From: Locusta migratoria
Lineage: Eukaryota > Arthropoda > Insecta > Orthoptera > Acrididae
Direction of reading: 5' to 3'
NCBI GenBank assembly: GCA_026315105.1
Contig: CM048750.1
Coordinates: forward strand, 167,428,549-167,492,548
Length of the DNA: 64,000 nt
In this document: positions 32,741 through 44,632 of the stretch, piece after piece
How positions within the stretch are numbered: the stretch's first letter is position 1
How the letters are laid out: each line of letters begins with the position of its first letter
The notes under the pieces: model-generated
The model's database searches: none
The model's input: only the letters and a program-made list of their open reading frames with translations
What the model was told of the DNA's origin: nothing
Made by a program: the position numbers and the translations under genes

Positions 32741-33652
32741 AGAACATTATTCCAGCTGCTCGTATTCTGACTGAATTCTACAGATTCCTGTAAGCTGATA
32801 ATGCAGATGCAGTTTTATAAGAAGTTTCTACGTCTACGAGATATTAAGGTAACATTGTTCTGAACTTTGATACTGTGGACATCTGTTAAGGCGTAATCGC
32901 CACAATCACTGAGTCGATGGATAGAACATTTTAAAGGTGCTACGTTTTATTCGATGGGGTCGAGTTCCCTTGAACCATTTTTTGTCGAAATACGGTTATT
33001 TTTTAATAATGAGGGTGGAATCATCTTGCAACACCTTCGCTTACCATTCCGTAGTTACAGTGCCATCAAGGTATATTACAGTGATTATTCCGCGAATGGA
33101 CGGTGCACACTAAACGCGAAACGGCTGCGTGGCCTAAGGCGTCTAGTCGTCTCTGAGGCATCGGTGTGTGCGTGTGTGTTGTACTTAGCATGGGTTAGTT
33201 AAGCAGTTTTTTAGTCTAGGAATCTAAGACCATAGCAGTTTGGTCCAGTACACATACAACAATTTGAACTGCACACCACACAGTTGTGTTGAAGAAACTT
33301 CCTGATTACGAAACACGGATTGTCCTTCCCCCCAACTACGCTAATATTGCGTCCGGATTAAAGCGGGCTTCGTCAATATACCAAACCAGATTCAGTTGCC
33401 CATAAGCACAAAAATTCCCACCATTTCCTGTGGCCACCTGCTCTGTTTGAACTCCCTAAATCAAACCTTCAAAAGTTATGACGATTTTATGTCATACGGT
33501 TCAGTAATTTTCACCCTTTACGTCATACTCTCTTGTGACCTCAGTCTTTCAGAAGTGTATAGTTTTCATGATGCTGATACAAGTGCACGAGTTAGCGCCG
33601 GTATCAGAGAGCGTAACACCCATAGACACTTTGCGTGGGGTAAGTTTACATT
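32741..33652. other. Mostly unassigned; probable SINE-2-like relic at 33120-33265
   Basis: 33120-33265 (plus) has GCGTGGCCTAAGGCG, GTGTGTGCGTGTGTG and a tail containing GCAGTTTGGTCC, as in SINE-2, but box B is lost. The rest shows no supported gene or repeat. Confidence 0.4.
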
Positions 33653-33848
33653 TATGTTCAAATGTTTGTATAGTCTATGGGACTTAACTACGGGGTCAGC
33701 AGTCCCTAAACTTACAAACTACTTATGAACTACTTACGAACTAGGACGGTAGAAATATCCATGCCCGAGGGGGATTCGAACCCCCGACCGTAGTGGCCGC
33801 GCAGACCATGACTGGAGCGCCTTAGTCCCCTCGGCCACCGCGGCCGGC
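33653..33848 (-). mobile_element. SINE-1 copy
   Basis: Full-length with intact box B. No TSD visible. Confidence 0.9.
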
Positions 33849-34151
33849 TGACAATCAGAAAAGCTTAAAGAAATTTAATTACTGAAAATACCTCGAGATG
33901 ATTCAAGTCGAGGCAGTATTGGGGGGACAAGCCATGACACATTTCGCTGGTTCAATGCTTGCCCTTGATGCCATTTCGAGCATAGTCCATTTTAAGTGGG
34001 GGCAGCAAGAGACGATAGCCTACGGGCCGTGACAGGGAGGTCGTTTATTTACTGTCGACAAGTGGAAGGCCCGTCGCCACCTTGACCTGCCTCAAAACAG
34101 TGCAGTGCTCAGTGAGCCGCAAGGATTTCTCCTTCAGCGAAATTACGTGCG

Positions 34152-34355
34152 GCCGGCCGCAGTGGCCAAGCGGTATGAGGCGTGCCAGTCACGGTCTGCA
34201 AGGCCGCTGCGCTCGGGGGTTCGAATCCCCCCCTCGGGCATGGATGTTTGTACCGTCTTTAGTATAAGCTAGTCCATAAGTGGTTTGTAAGTTTAAGGAC
34301 AGATATCCCCGTAGTTAAGTCCCATAAACTCTACCAACATTTGAACATTTTGATG
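34152..34355 (+). mobile_element. SINE-1 copy, head variant
   Basis: Head reads GTGGCCAAGCGG with box B intact. A 7-bp direct repeat ACGTGCG (34145-34151, 34356-34362) is a probable TSD. Confidence 0.88.
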
Positions 34356-34452
34356 ACGTGCGCCGTTGTGCGCTGCTGGTTTTAGCTTACCACCGAAGTA
34401 CGCACGACTTTGTCTCCAATGGGCAAACAATTTAAAGTATTAACGTGACCTA

Positions 34453-34848
34453 GCCACAGGAATGGCCGTGCGGTCTAAAGAGTCAGATAGATTGCGCGAC
34501 TGCTCGCCGTCGGAAGTTCAAATGTTCAAATGTTTGTAGAGCTTATGGGACTTAACTACGAGGTCATCAGTCCCTAAACTTACAAACTACTTATGAACTA
34601 GCTACAACTAAGGACGGCACAAATATCCATGCCCGAGGGGGGATTCGAACCCCCGACCGTAGTGGCCGTGCAAACCGTGACTGAAGCGCCTCAGTCCCCT
34701 CGGCCACCGCGGCCGGCGTCGGAAGTTCGAGTCTCCCTGGGGCATAGGTGAGTGTGTGTGTGTGGTGTTCTTAGTATACGTTAGTTTAAAGTTTCTACCT
34801 CTAGGGACCGAAGACGTCAGCAGATTGCTCCATTACTTTTACAAACAT
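34453..34848 (+). mobile_element. SINE-2 copy interrupted by a SINE-1
   Basis: 34453-34519 is the SINE-2 head up to box B; 34718-34848 resumes at GTCGGAAGTTCGAGTC with TGGGGCAT and tail. The SINE-1 inserted inside the internal promoter of this SINE-2. Confidence 0.88.
34520..34717 (-). mobile_element. SINE-1 inserted in SINE-2, 11-bp TSD
   Basis: Full-length, near-consensus. Perfect TSD GTCGGAAGTTC at 34509-34519 and 34718-34728, lying in the SINE-2 box B region. Shows that this SINE-1 moved after the SINE-2. Confidence 0.95.
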
Positions 34849-35465
34849 TTTAAAATGATCTTGACGAAGTGCAGAGGAGCTGCAAATGACGCATGTACCA
34901 ATAATTTTGTGTTTGCCTCATCTTTTATATTAAAAGAATCTACGAAAGGTAAAGTCAGTCGGCCAGACAAAACTACTCGGCCGATTTCCTTCATTTTTGT
35001 TTTAAACGAAAGGTATTCATCTACAGAGTTGTTATCAAGTATCAAAATTAAATCCCTCCGTCTTGTATTTTTATTCAAACGCGGTATCCTTCTGTCCTCG
35101 CATTGAATATTTTAATCCGTTTGTTTTATGAATCTTCTGTTCTAATTAAGGTATGCAGTTATTTTGACCTAACAACACTCTGAGGATCAAGCTCTTTCAT
35201 TTGCTCTTTTGAACACTTGGATTGATTGATTCTGAAACAAGCTATGCGTGATCATTCAACTTCACTTCCATATTTTTCCCAACTTTTATGTCATTCCACT
35301 AACGGTGCGAAGTATTCGCACGGGTCTTAAGTAGGAATATCATTTTATCCAAGTAAACACACATTTCGTACTGTAAATAGCGTAGCGCAGAACAATAGCG
35401 AGTAGACGTAGTGTCCTGACTGCGCGCGTTAACAGCTCTGTATAGTAAATTTCCTTCAGACGGGA
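34849..35465. other. Unassigned
   Basis: A plus-strand frame continues to 35106 out of the SINE-2 tail without recognisable motifs. Nothing else supported. Confidence 0.35.
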
Positions 35466-36575
35466 AAGCTTATGTCAGTGCATCAACACGTCTTTAGGAA
35501 GCATCGATCGTGAGAAAACCAGCTTGCCCTTTTCTCTCATGACATCTGGCGTACTATGGATGAAGGGCAACAGGCAGACTGCATTTTTTAGATTTTCAAA
35601 GGCGTATGACACGGTACCGCACTGCAGATTGCTAACGTACGAGCTTATGGAATAGGTACCCAACTATATGTGTGGCTCGAAGACTACTTAAGTAATACGT
35701 TGCCCTTGATGGCGAGAGTTCCTCAGAGTCTAGGGTATCGTCAGGGGTGCCCCACGGAAGTATGATAAGACCGCTATTATTTTCTACATACACAAATAAT
35801 CTGACGGACAGAGTGAATTTCAATCTGAGGCTGTTTGCTAATGATGCTGTGGTGTACAGGAATTTTTTAGGTGGTATGAGGAATGAAAACTGGTACTAAA
35901 TGTAGAAAAATGTAAGTTGATGCAGATGAATAGGAGAAATAAGCCCATAATGTTGGAATATAGCATTAGTATTGTGCTGCTAGACAGGGTCGCTTCATAT
36001 AAATACCTAGGCATAATGCTGCACAGCAATATGAAATGGAACGAGCATATAAGGACAGTCGTGAGGAAGGCGAATGGTCGACTTCGGTTTATTGGAATGC
36101 GTGATTCGTCTGTAAAAGAGACCACATATAAAACGCTTCTACAACCCCTCTTGAGGTTTGATCAAGTTTTTCAGATCTCCACCTAATCGGTTTAAAGGAG
36201 GACACAGTTCAGAGGCGGGCAGCTAGGTTTGTAACTGGTAGATTCGATCAATGCGCGAGTGGTACTGAAATGCTTCGGGAACTCTACTGGGAGTCGTTCG
36301 AGGGGAGGCGACGTTCTTTTCCAGAAGCACTATTTAAAAAATTTAGAGGGCCGAAATTTCAGGCGCGCTGCAGAACTATTCTACTGCTGCCAACCTACAT
36401 TTCTCGTAAGGACCACAAAGATCAGACAGATTAGGGCTCGTACTGAGGCATACAAGCATTCGTTTCTCCCTCGTTCTATACGGGAGTTGAACAGGAAAGC
36501 AAGTAGCTAGTAGTGGTACCGAGTACCCTCTGATACGCACCTTTCGGTGGATTGCGGAGTATGTATGTAGATGAA
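35466..36575 (+). mobile_element. LINE-E copy, decayed RT and 3' end
   Basis: Plus-strand pieces of a CR1/jockey-like reverse transcriptase: FSKAYDTVPH (motif A, about 35597), LFANDAVVYRNF-like sequence near 35840 (motif C with D to N), VEKCKLMQMNRRN, SYKYLGIMLHSNMKWNEHIR, RLRFIGM, then a C-terminus ending RTEAYKHSFLPRSIRELNR at about 36490. The 3' end carries TGCGGAGTATGTATGTAGATG. Several stops and frameshifts. Confidence 0.75.
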
Positions 36576-36899
36576 GAACACAGGTAGCATATGACCAGAG
36601 GCGTGCCCGCAAACTGCGAGCAGCACTGTCGCTTGAGACTCCAGTTGGCGTGATTTTGCTGTAGTGGAGGGCAATGTCTGTGCTTATTATGAGAGTTTAT
36701 TTACGATGTTGCGAGTTAATGTTGAGAAGTTGAAGGCTGTGAGGGGATAAAGTGGTGTTACGAGTTATAGTAAGTAACATGTATTTTAAAGAAGAAGAAC
36801 GAAATATCCTCAGCTGTTCAATTACATCGTATAGGCCGGCTACAGAAAAAGAAGAACATTTTTGAACATTTTTAGACCTACCAAAAATTTTGTAGACTT
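36576..36899. other. Unassigned
   Basis: Spacer between the LINE-E 3' end and the P-like relic; may include P-element 5' sequence or intron. Confidence 0.3.
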
Positions 36900-38640
36900 T
36901 TGAAAATGGGTGAGAGCAATTCCTCACAAAGACAGATATCTGTCTCAAAACGGTTGTGGGTGCCATTTACATTTCGGTGAGGAACTTATTACGAAAACAG
37001 ACGACTTGTTTATTATGGACGGTAAACTAATCGAAATTCCAAGACAGGAGCAGTTCCACATTTATTTCGCAGTTTCTCGAAAATTTTATGGAAATAAAAT
37101 CGCCAGTAAAACATTCGCAAAATAGAAACTGCGACACAGAAGTTGCGATGTCAGCTAGTGTTCCTTCATTCGCGAAAAATATTCGGAACGAACAGGTACT
37201 GGACGTGGCAGTAATTTTATTAAAGAGGACATTAAAGTGTAAAAAACTGGATGTTATACGATTACGGAACAAATTAAGAACAGCCAATACCGAAATCAGA
37301 ACACTGCGAAAGAAGCTCCCGGATGAATAGCGTATGACGACTCAGTCACATCTTTTAGATTATTGTAAACTCGGTGGGAAACAGACAGTCGTACTGACAT
37401 TATGTTTAAACCTCTAATAGAGCGGAATTAGTTTTACTTTAAATTTTTTTCAGAAGCTATTTACCTTCATACGACTGCACAAGATCGTTATAAGTCATTT
37501 TTTCCACAATCACGCCATTAGTTTTGCAATACTGCCCGTATGTCTGGAAGGACATCAAATGGAATGTTTTAAAATTTTAATCTGATGAATCATTATTATT
37601 AAAACATTATTTAAGATGAAATATATACATATAAATGTCGCAAAATTAAAGAATGTTCAAGAAATACAAATCCAATTATGAGGAAATCTTCTATATCATC
37701 AGTATGAAAGTCAACTTCACAACCATATCCAACCACTTTGCAATCAACAAGATAAAATTGATCTGCAATGGAAGCAGACTGTTCAAAGAAATAAAATATG
37801 ACACAGTGCACGAATTATTAAATACAAGAATGAAAGAGTAATTTCCGTTCGTATCCTTCTGGAAGGACGCCAGCGCTGTCTGGATTAAAGAAAAGCCACT
37901 AGAAGGGAAAAAAAGGAGGGGGGGGGGGGGAGGCAGCATGTTCTTAAATATTAAATCGACTAAAGGATACAGACATTGTTTGAAGCATGCATTATTAAGT
38001 TCACGCAGTACGCTGATTTTGGTGAAGTTAAGCTCCAAGAAGAACTGCATTTCACTAACACTAAATTGAAAGTTCTTGGTTTCGTCAATTTAGGAAAATA
38101 TAGTCCAGACAATTGTAAGGATAAACTTGTAAATCATGGTCTAGTGATGATGTTTCTTCCTCTGCTGCATCTATTAGAGATTGTGGATCTTGTACAGGAA
38201 AGCCGTCTTAAAGTCTTTATGCAGGTGGAAAACTCCGAGTCGACAGATTATTGGACATTTTTTATGACTTTAATCAGTATTAGGTCACGTGAATACTGAA
38301 ATTAGGAACGTTAAATGATGTGGTGCCGGCCGCGGTGGCCGAGGGGACTGAGGCGCTTCAGTCACGGTCTGCACGGCCACTACGGTCGGGGGTTCGAATC
38401 CCCCCTCGGGCATGGATGTTTGTGCCGTCGTAGTTCGTAAGTAGTTGATAAGTAGTTTGTAAGTTGAGGGACTGATGACCCCGTAGTTAAGTCCCATAAG
38501 CAGTAAAAACATTTGAACATTTGAATGATGTGGTGGACATCATTCCTACTCGTTTTCCATTACATGAAATGCCGGTTTTTCACGGGCATTAAACAAATTC
38601 GGAAGAAGCTAATGTCTTCAAAAAAACTTCGAAGACTGCC
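36900..38640 (+). pseudogene. P-element-like (THAP) transposase relic
   Basis: P-superfamily transposases pair an N-terminal THAP zinc finger with an RNase H-like catalytic domain. At 36955-37065 the plus strand gives HLHFGEELITKTDDLFIMDG, then in a shifted frame KTGAVPHLF: the C-terminal half of a THAP domain with its AVPxxF signature. 37225-37325 encodes a basic coiled coil (RNKLRTANTEIRTLRKKL). 37976-38240 reads FGEVKLQEELHFTNTKLKVL, GFVNLG and NHGLVMMFLPLL, like the first catalytic strands of P/THAP9 transposases. A SINE-1 at 38325 interrupts a possible continuation (VVDIIPTRFPLHEMP, 38530). The first THAP half is not seen. Frameshifts make it inactive. Confidence 0.6.
38325..38523 (+). 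mobile_element. SINE-1 copy with 11-bp TSD
   Basis: Full-length, near-consensus, perfect TSD AATGATGTGGT at 38314-38324 and 38524-38534. Inserted in the P-like relic. Confidence 0.93.
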
Positions 38641-38909
38641 CATCGAAACTAGCAGATAACTGATGTCCATGTACTTTTCATTACATACATTTAATTGATG
38701 TATGCATTTTTGAGCTGTGTTGACGTATAGTAAAATATACTCCAGAGGGTCACAAGCGGAGCGAATGCCATCTGTGGGGGAACCTGTGAACTATGGGAGT
38801 CAGCGCACTTCCTCTTCTACGCACTATGACAGAAATGTACAGGATGAGTCAAAAGTCGCTGTGCATACTTTTATTTCAAAAACTCTGCAGGAACTGGGAA
38901 ACTAAAATA

Positions 38910-40501
38910 CATTATAACTCCGATTTTGCGTGACCTCGATTTAGCGTAAACCCCCATTTAACAGAAGATTTTTCAAGTACCGAAATTTATTCCATAAGTG
39001 CAATGCAATTTTATATTCGATTTAACGTAATTCGAATGATGGCAAAACCCGCATTTACCGTTATGAAATGTTGAAATTCTCGAGTATTTATTTCTATTTG
39101 CTAGGGTTAGTAAAACGTATGAAAAACATGCCATAAGCTTGTGAAGGACAATTTAAGGCATATAATTGGGGTTTTCCTCCTCACATTATAATTCGCAATT
39201 TTCATAGTGACATTCACCATACACCTATCCTGTGGGTGGAAAACGGGTCTCTGTGCTCATAGTCAAAAAGCCGATGTACGTAACACACAGAGTACAAAAT
39301 CGCTGAAATGCTGTGTCTAGCATGTGTCACGTGTAGATCAGCGACATGGTCATACTGTACTTACGTGATATGTTGGCAGTGGTCGTTGTGCATGTCGGCA
39401 GTCACTTTTTTGTTAATGTGAGTGAAGTGATACAACAGTGTTATGACGAAAAATATTATGACATTAAATTTCTACCACACTATAATTTCCGTTGCAAATT
39501 ATCAATGTTTTAAATGATAAGTCTCTTCCAATCAAAACATGGGGCTCAGTAGGTGGATGCTTGAATGTAAATGGTTCAGTTTGTATTGTGAAAAGTAAAG
39601 ATGCATATTTTACAAAAATTGCAAATCATCATTGTTTGAAATGATTAGTGTCTTTAAATTAAATCATGTGATTCAGTAGGTGGATTGGTGATCGTAAATG
39701 GATTACACGGTACTGTAAAAAATAATGACACATTCGTAACGAAACACCATTCAATGACATCCCTATGGACTATATATTCGGTCAACAGTGATGAAGCAGG
39801 AGTGGACATACATGATTTTAATGAATTTGTGGCTTGTGATATTGGTGCCACCAATACATGCATCCGGGATGTTGAGGAAATCTGCGAAGATGAATTAAAG
39901 CAGAATGATGAAGATATCAAAGAAGAGGATGGTGTTAGGGATGAAGAAATACAACCACCATCATTCAATGATGCTGTTGCTAGTGTAGAAATTGTCCGGA
40001 GATCTGTAACAGGACTTAAAATAGACAACTCTGTTACAGGCAGAATAAATCAATTGGAGGTGGGACATTTTGAACCTAAAATCCTACAGTGCTAAAACGC
40101 AAACAACCATTTTTAACTTTTTCAAAAAATGAGACACTGTGAAAGTCATGTAAGTATATGTTGTATGTAGGAAAGTAACTCAATATATTATATTACTGTA
40201 ATTGTGTATATTGTGGTTGTTTTAATTTTTAGTGTGCTGAGAAACTCCAGTATGATCTTTGACTACTATATTAGTGCTACGGAAAAAGTTTTAATTACAG
40301 TACAGTGCGTAGGGCCTGCATCTCCTTGTTTTATTGTTGTTATTGTGTAAATTATGTGTGTTGGTGGTGCAATTCACGCCAATACAGGCTAACAGCTCTG
40401 AAAAAGGTTTGCTTTCTATCAAAACCTCAATTTAAGGTAAACCCCCATTTAAAGTTAAAAAATTCTGGTCCCTAGAAAATCGTTAAATAATGGTTCTACT
40501 G
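38910..40501 (+). mobile_element. Tigger/pogo-like transposon, internally deleted
   Basis: Flanked by TA (38908-38909, 40502-40503). The right end, read outward, is CAGTAGAACCATTATTTAAC; the left starts CATTATAACTCCG; both arms share ACCTCGATTTAGCG-like and AAACCCCCATTTAA sequence in inverted orientation, typical of pogo/Tigger ends. The acidic C-terminus of the transposase lies at 39685-40095 (plus). DNA-binding and DDE domains are not seen. The core has a roughly 125-bp diverged direct repeat. Confidence 0.75.
39685..40095 (+). CDS. Tigger-like transposase C-terminal fragment
   Basis: 136-codon open frame, start uncertain. It has the acidic tail of Tigger/jerky-type transposases: DFNEFVACDIGA, then EEICEDELKQNDEDIKEEDG and a short helical region (SFNDAVASVEIVRRSV). 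In those proteins this tail lies after the DDE catalytic domain and is not catalytic. Upstream homologous sequence is missing through deletion, so this is a fragment and probably not translated on its own. Confidence 0.5.
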   Translation: MVIVNGLHGTVKNNDTFVTKHHSMTSLWTIYSVNSDEAGVDIHDFNEFVACDIGATNTCIRDVEEICEDELKQNDEDIKEEDGVRDEEIQPPSFNDAVASVEIVRRSVTGLKIDNSVTGRINQLEVGHFEPKILQC

Positions 40502-40503
40502 TA

Positions 40504-40910
40504 CTCCAGTAAAGTGTGTGCGAGGTAGTCTATCTTTCATGGTATATTCCGAACTTGGGCGTCATCTTGAAATCGGCCATCTTGAATCAGGTTTTTTTAA
40601 ATTAATTTTAATTGTTTATTCATGATATGTCAAGTAATATCGGCAGTTTCTGACAAGTTCATCTCTGTGAAAGGCTTCGAAAGAGGTGAGTGCAGTTAGT
40701 GGGGACATCCTTGACGAAAACGGCTGCACTATTTAACGCTTTACCTTTTACCGACAGTATCCTTGGTAATGGCAGTGTATACAAAACAAGGAAAAACATC
40801 ATCGTTGGTGAAGAGGAATATTGGCCAGAAACTGAAAACTGACAACCACTAACAAGCATTAAGAATGTTTGAGCCAGAAAAAAACCGCAAAAGAGACTAC
40901 AAATTAATTT
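40504..40910. other. Unassigned
   Basis: No gene or repeat recognised between the Tigger-like element and the next SINE-2. Confidence 0.35.
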
Positions 40911-41093
40911 TACTGTAAATCTAGCGGACTTAAGTCCGCGGGTATCAGTCCATAGGCTCACAAACTACTACAACTCATGCAAAGGACGACACACGCACCC
41001 ATGCCCGAGGGAGGACTCGAACTTCCGACGACGAGCAACCGTGCGCTCCGCAGCATGGCGCCTTTGAGCGATCGGCCACTCTATCTCGGCGCG
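40911..41093 (-). mobile_element. SINE-2 copy
   Basis: Minus-strand copy with box B (GGACTCGAAC on plus), CCCATGCCCGAGGG and head ending CTCGGCGCG. No clear TSD. Confidence 0.82.
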
Positions 41094-41159
41094 ACTGCAA
41101 AACTCAATCCTCACTTCAGTAATGTACTACTGTTTCGATAGAAACAATACGTTTTGACA

Positions 41160-41790
41160 TACGGGGAAGGGCTGCTGCTGTTGCTAAACATTCAGTAACA
41201 GAAAGCTGCAAAGGAAGTGGTGTCACAATCATAAAACCTGAACACTTGATGACTGGAAGTATGTGCTATGGTACGATGAATCATCCTATACATTGCTTCC
41301 TACAAACAAACGGGGTTTATGTGTCGAAAACTCCAAAAGAAACTTACGATGCGGAATGCCTGCCAGCTTCCTACAGTCAAGCATGATTTGGGCATTTATA
41401 TCGTGGTATTCAGCTGTTTCTATCGTTACCCTCATTGGTCCGACAAGAAAGTGCTTATTATGAGTAATATATTGCCACCAGCCTCTGACATATTCGAAAA
41501 TAATAACGCTCCCACCTACGCAGCCAAAAAGGTATAGGGGTGCATTGTACAGTATCAGCAAGTTATCAGACATCTCTCCCGGACACAGCAAAGTTACCAT
41601 GTTTCAACTAAGTTTACCGTTATGGGGAGGTTTAGAGCAGAGAGTAAAGACCACAACTCGTTGAGGTAATTGGCGGATATTTCGGTACAAGAATGGATAA
41701 CACTGTGTTGAAACTATAAAGACACTTTACCCCTTGTAGATACAATGTATACAGAAGAAATATGATATGGACAGCACGCCACCACATCGA
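41160..41790 (+). pseudogene. Tc1-like transposase relic
   Basis: Catalytic part of a Tc1 transposase. The plus strand reads WYDESSYTLLPTNKRG (first catalytic Asp), MIWAFISWYSAVSIVTLIG (typical V-W-A-x-IS-WYS block), then in another frame ENNNAPTYAAK, where the second catalytic Asp of D-N-A-P is Asn. The remaining C-terminus is scattered to 41790. Stops at 41461 and later. It belongs to a different Tc1 lineage from the ones at 26 and 63 kb, as the WYS block shows. Confidence 0.7.
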
Positions 41791-42163
41791 ACTTGCCTAT
41801 CGATTCATAGAAATTAGTCAGCCTTCCATGTATTTCGTCTGTTTTGGTTTGTCGTTACACTACTCAAGTGACAGTCGCCGTTTCTGATAAAACATCGATT
41901 ATGTTGCAGTTTAAGTAGAAACATGAACCCGCCCGAAGAAAACGCGATTGTTACAACAGTTCTGACAGTTCTGAGTACATGTCATCGAAATGGTAGGAAA
42001 TATAACAAAAAATGTCTAAAGTCACATGTTTAAACATTTAGATACCTTTTGAAACCTCCCCCTTACCTCACAAGTTTTGAAACGGTAAAAATTTTAACAT
42101 GTAGTAAATCTAATAATATACTTAACAACTTCAACAGTGTATGATAACGTTATATCTCGAAGT
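41791..42163. other. Unassigned
   Basis: Likely includes the 3' flank of the Tc1-like relic. No other signal. Confidence 0.3.
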
Positions 42164-42350
42164 GCCGCGGAGAATTAGCCGTGCGCACTGGGGCGCCATG
42201 CTGCGGTGCGCGCGGCTGTTCGCCGTCGGGGGATCGAGCCCCCCTCGGGCATGGGTGTATGTGTTGTCCTTAGGTTAGTTTACCTTAGTTTAAGTAGTAT
42301 GTAAGTTACGGACTAATAGCCAAGCAGTTGAGTACGATAGATTTACAAGC
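42164..42350 (+). mobile_element. SINE-2 copy
   Basis: Head GCCGCGGAGAATTAGCCGTG, box B variant GGGATCGAGCC, CTCGGGCATGGGTGTATGTG and the SINE-2 tail. No TSD seen. Confidence 0.85.
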
Positions 42351-42663
42351 ACTTTGAAGTTGGAAGTATTTAAATCATACAGCGTTAGTAAAAGTAACAG
42401 GTCAAAGTAACAGTAAGATGAAACTAGGAAAAGGAGGAAGACACATCTGTATCATTACTTAGAATGTATGATTGAGCCCTGCCGACTAGATGGCAAGGGG
42501 ATAAGAATTGGAGGAAAAAGAATATGTTCTTTGAGATTTGCACACGACGTGGTACTTTCAGCATATGATGAAAAAGAATTACATGATACAGTGGATACCA
42601 TTAAAATAAAGGAAATAATTACGGAATGAGAATCTATGCAAAGAAAACCAAAGTAATTGTAAG

Positions 42664-42820
42664 CCTATTGGACCAAACTGCTATGGTCATCAGTCCCTAG
42701 ACTTACAAACTACTTAACCTAACTTTCCCTAACAACAACACCCCCCATATCCCATGGAGGACTCGAACCTCTGACGGTGAACAACCGCGCGCTCCGGAAC
42801 AAGGCGCCTCAGAACCGAGA
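42664..42820 (-). mobile_element. SINE-2 copy, decayed
   Basis: Tail (TTGGACCAAACTGCTATGGT), CCATGGAGGACTCGAACCTC box B and head on the minus strand. Confidence 0.75.
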
Positions 42821-42849
42821 CGAGAATCAAAAAGATTTATTTTCAACTT

Positions 42850-42935
42850 CTGTGGGCTTCGCTTCCTAGACTTACGAACTATTTAAAGTAACTTATACTA
42901 AGGAAGACATACACACACCCATACCCACGTGAGAG
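42850..42935 (-). mobile_element. SINE-2 tail fragment
   Basis: Tail pieces CTTACGAACTATTTAAAGTA and CATACACACACCCATACCCA. The tRNA-like head is missing. Confidence 0.5.
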
Positions 42936-43250
42936 GCAGCACAATCTGTAGGGAGAGAGAGCAACGCTGGAGGCTTTTAAGTGTGGACTAGGCGGATGAT
43001 GGACAATGATAAATGAGGTTCTTATAAGAGTGGGAGAGCGAAGTCAATTACTGGCTGTAATAAAAAGTAGGAAACTAAACTGTATTTTGCGTATATTATG
43101 AAAGAAGGAGAGTCTCGGAGGAAAAAACTGTTAGAGGGTTATGTTAAAGGTGGAAATGAGGGAGAAAGAGATTTCAGATCCTACAGCAGAACTAAGAGGG
43201 AAGCAATTGATCGTAAAAAATTAGAAAACTGATGATGCTGACCCCCTAGT

Positions 43251-44620
43251 GACTACTATGCACGCGCTTTGTTCGCCGCATGACGCTTGGCGATAGTGTT
43301 GCTTGCAATGTCACAGTACAGTCACAAAAGACGGGCTCCTGAGGTATTTTATTGAAAGCAAAGTTTCGCTCTCTGTCGACTCCATAAATAACCAAAGTGG
43401 AGATTAAATTGCAAAGATCACTACTGCTGTGTATGACAAGCGTTATATGGCGTACAGAGCGCTCGTATCTGCTTACAGTAACTTCGAGATGTAAGTCATC
43501 ATACATGGTTGAATATGTTGTTACATATACTATTACATTTTGTTATACATAAAATTTTTACCGCTTCGAAAATTATGGGTAAGGGGAGGATTTCGAAATA
43601 TATCAAAATGTCGTAGATGGGATTCCACAGTTTGGAAGTACGTAGCAACCACGGAAGTTCTGTTTCAAGAATTTTTTTTATATCGCCTACTGTTTCAACG
43701 ATATGTGCTCAAAAATATTGCGTTTTCTTCGGAAGAGTTTCCACTCCTCCCAAAGCCGTATGAGCACACATAAAAAATACGTTCTCACTTTTTGAGCTAG
43801 ACTACAGCATATTTTAAGTGCATCAGAATCGGCGAGTGGCACTTGTGTTACTTGTTAGTCATACGAAATAGTGCTGTTCTGCTTCTCTCATCGCTACATT
43901 AATCTTATTCTGTCAATTCGCGGTGTAATAATTCACATTACAGAGGACCGAAACCACTTTCAAATGGGTGTCTCCATGACCTAGCAAACTTTTCGCTGAT
44001 CTCAGGTGACTACAGACTGCAAAGTTACCCCTGACCTGAAGGTTCTGAACTAATTAGAATTGAGAACGGGTGACGAGGTAACGGAGCGCCAAATGATAAA
44101 TCAATGGCGGAGAACAATACCGCTGCCTGTCCTCTTGAGGTGACTAATCATCTCATGTGGAAAGAGGCTCTCGACAGTATGTCCTCCGGAGCAGGTGTTC
44201 ATTATGACTCAGCACCGTATGGGCGCTGAAATATGAAAGGCACCAGCCCTCCAGCAAGGTTCTGCGAATTCTACGTGTAAGAGAGTTGTCGAGTACAAAG
44301 AGCGAACTACAGTGTGCAATGACGCGACCTCCTGCGGTACCTATATACTCATCTGTGTCAAGTGGACTGGACAGGGTCGCAGTGGTGCACACTTGTCGAC
44401 CACAATTATCTCATCATCTCCCCCTCCCCCCCAACCAACCTCTTTATCCTTTCACTCAAGGGTGTAGCCAGGCGGTACCGGAGAATCCTACAAAGCTAAC
44501 ACAGAAGGTCTAGTAGAGCATCAGCTGAGACACTATCTGCAAGCACTAACACCATCTGACAGTCGATAGACTACTTTACACTTTCGACAGGATGCAGACA
44601 CTGCCATCCAGTGCTTTTAT
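43251..44620. other. Unassigned
   Basis: No recognisable gene. Frames of 75-86 codons (43246-43506 minus, 43540-43773 plus, 44153-44392 minus) lack motifs. A C-rich run lies at 44419-44432. Confidence 0.35.
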
Positions 44621-44632
44621 GACTTCCCTTCT

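Larger units (their letters stand above)
42410..43250 (+). mobile_element. LINE-F fragment, RT C-terminal part, split by SINE-2
   Basis: 42475-42665 reads GIRIGGKRICSLRFAHDVVL (motif C with FADD changed to FAHD) and YGMRIYAKKTKVIV. After the SINE-2 pieces, 42950-43230 reads TLEAFKCGLGG, INEVLIRVGERSQLLAVIKS, RKLNCILRI and EGYVKGGNEGERDFRS, the C-terminal block of this LINE group. Non-functional: catalytic Asp lost and stops present. Confidence 0.65.

Noticed and set aside
33280..33560. Possible transposase fragment on the minus strand
   Set aside because: A few residues recall mariner-like proteins, but no ordered motif set could be read.
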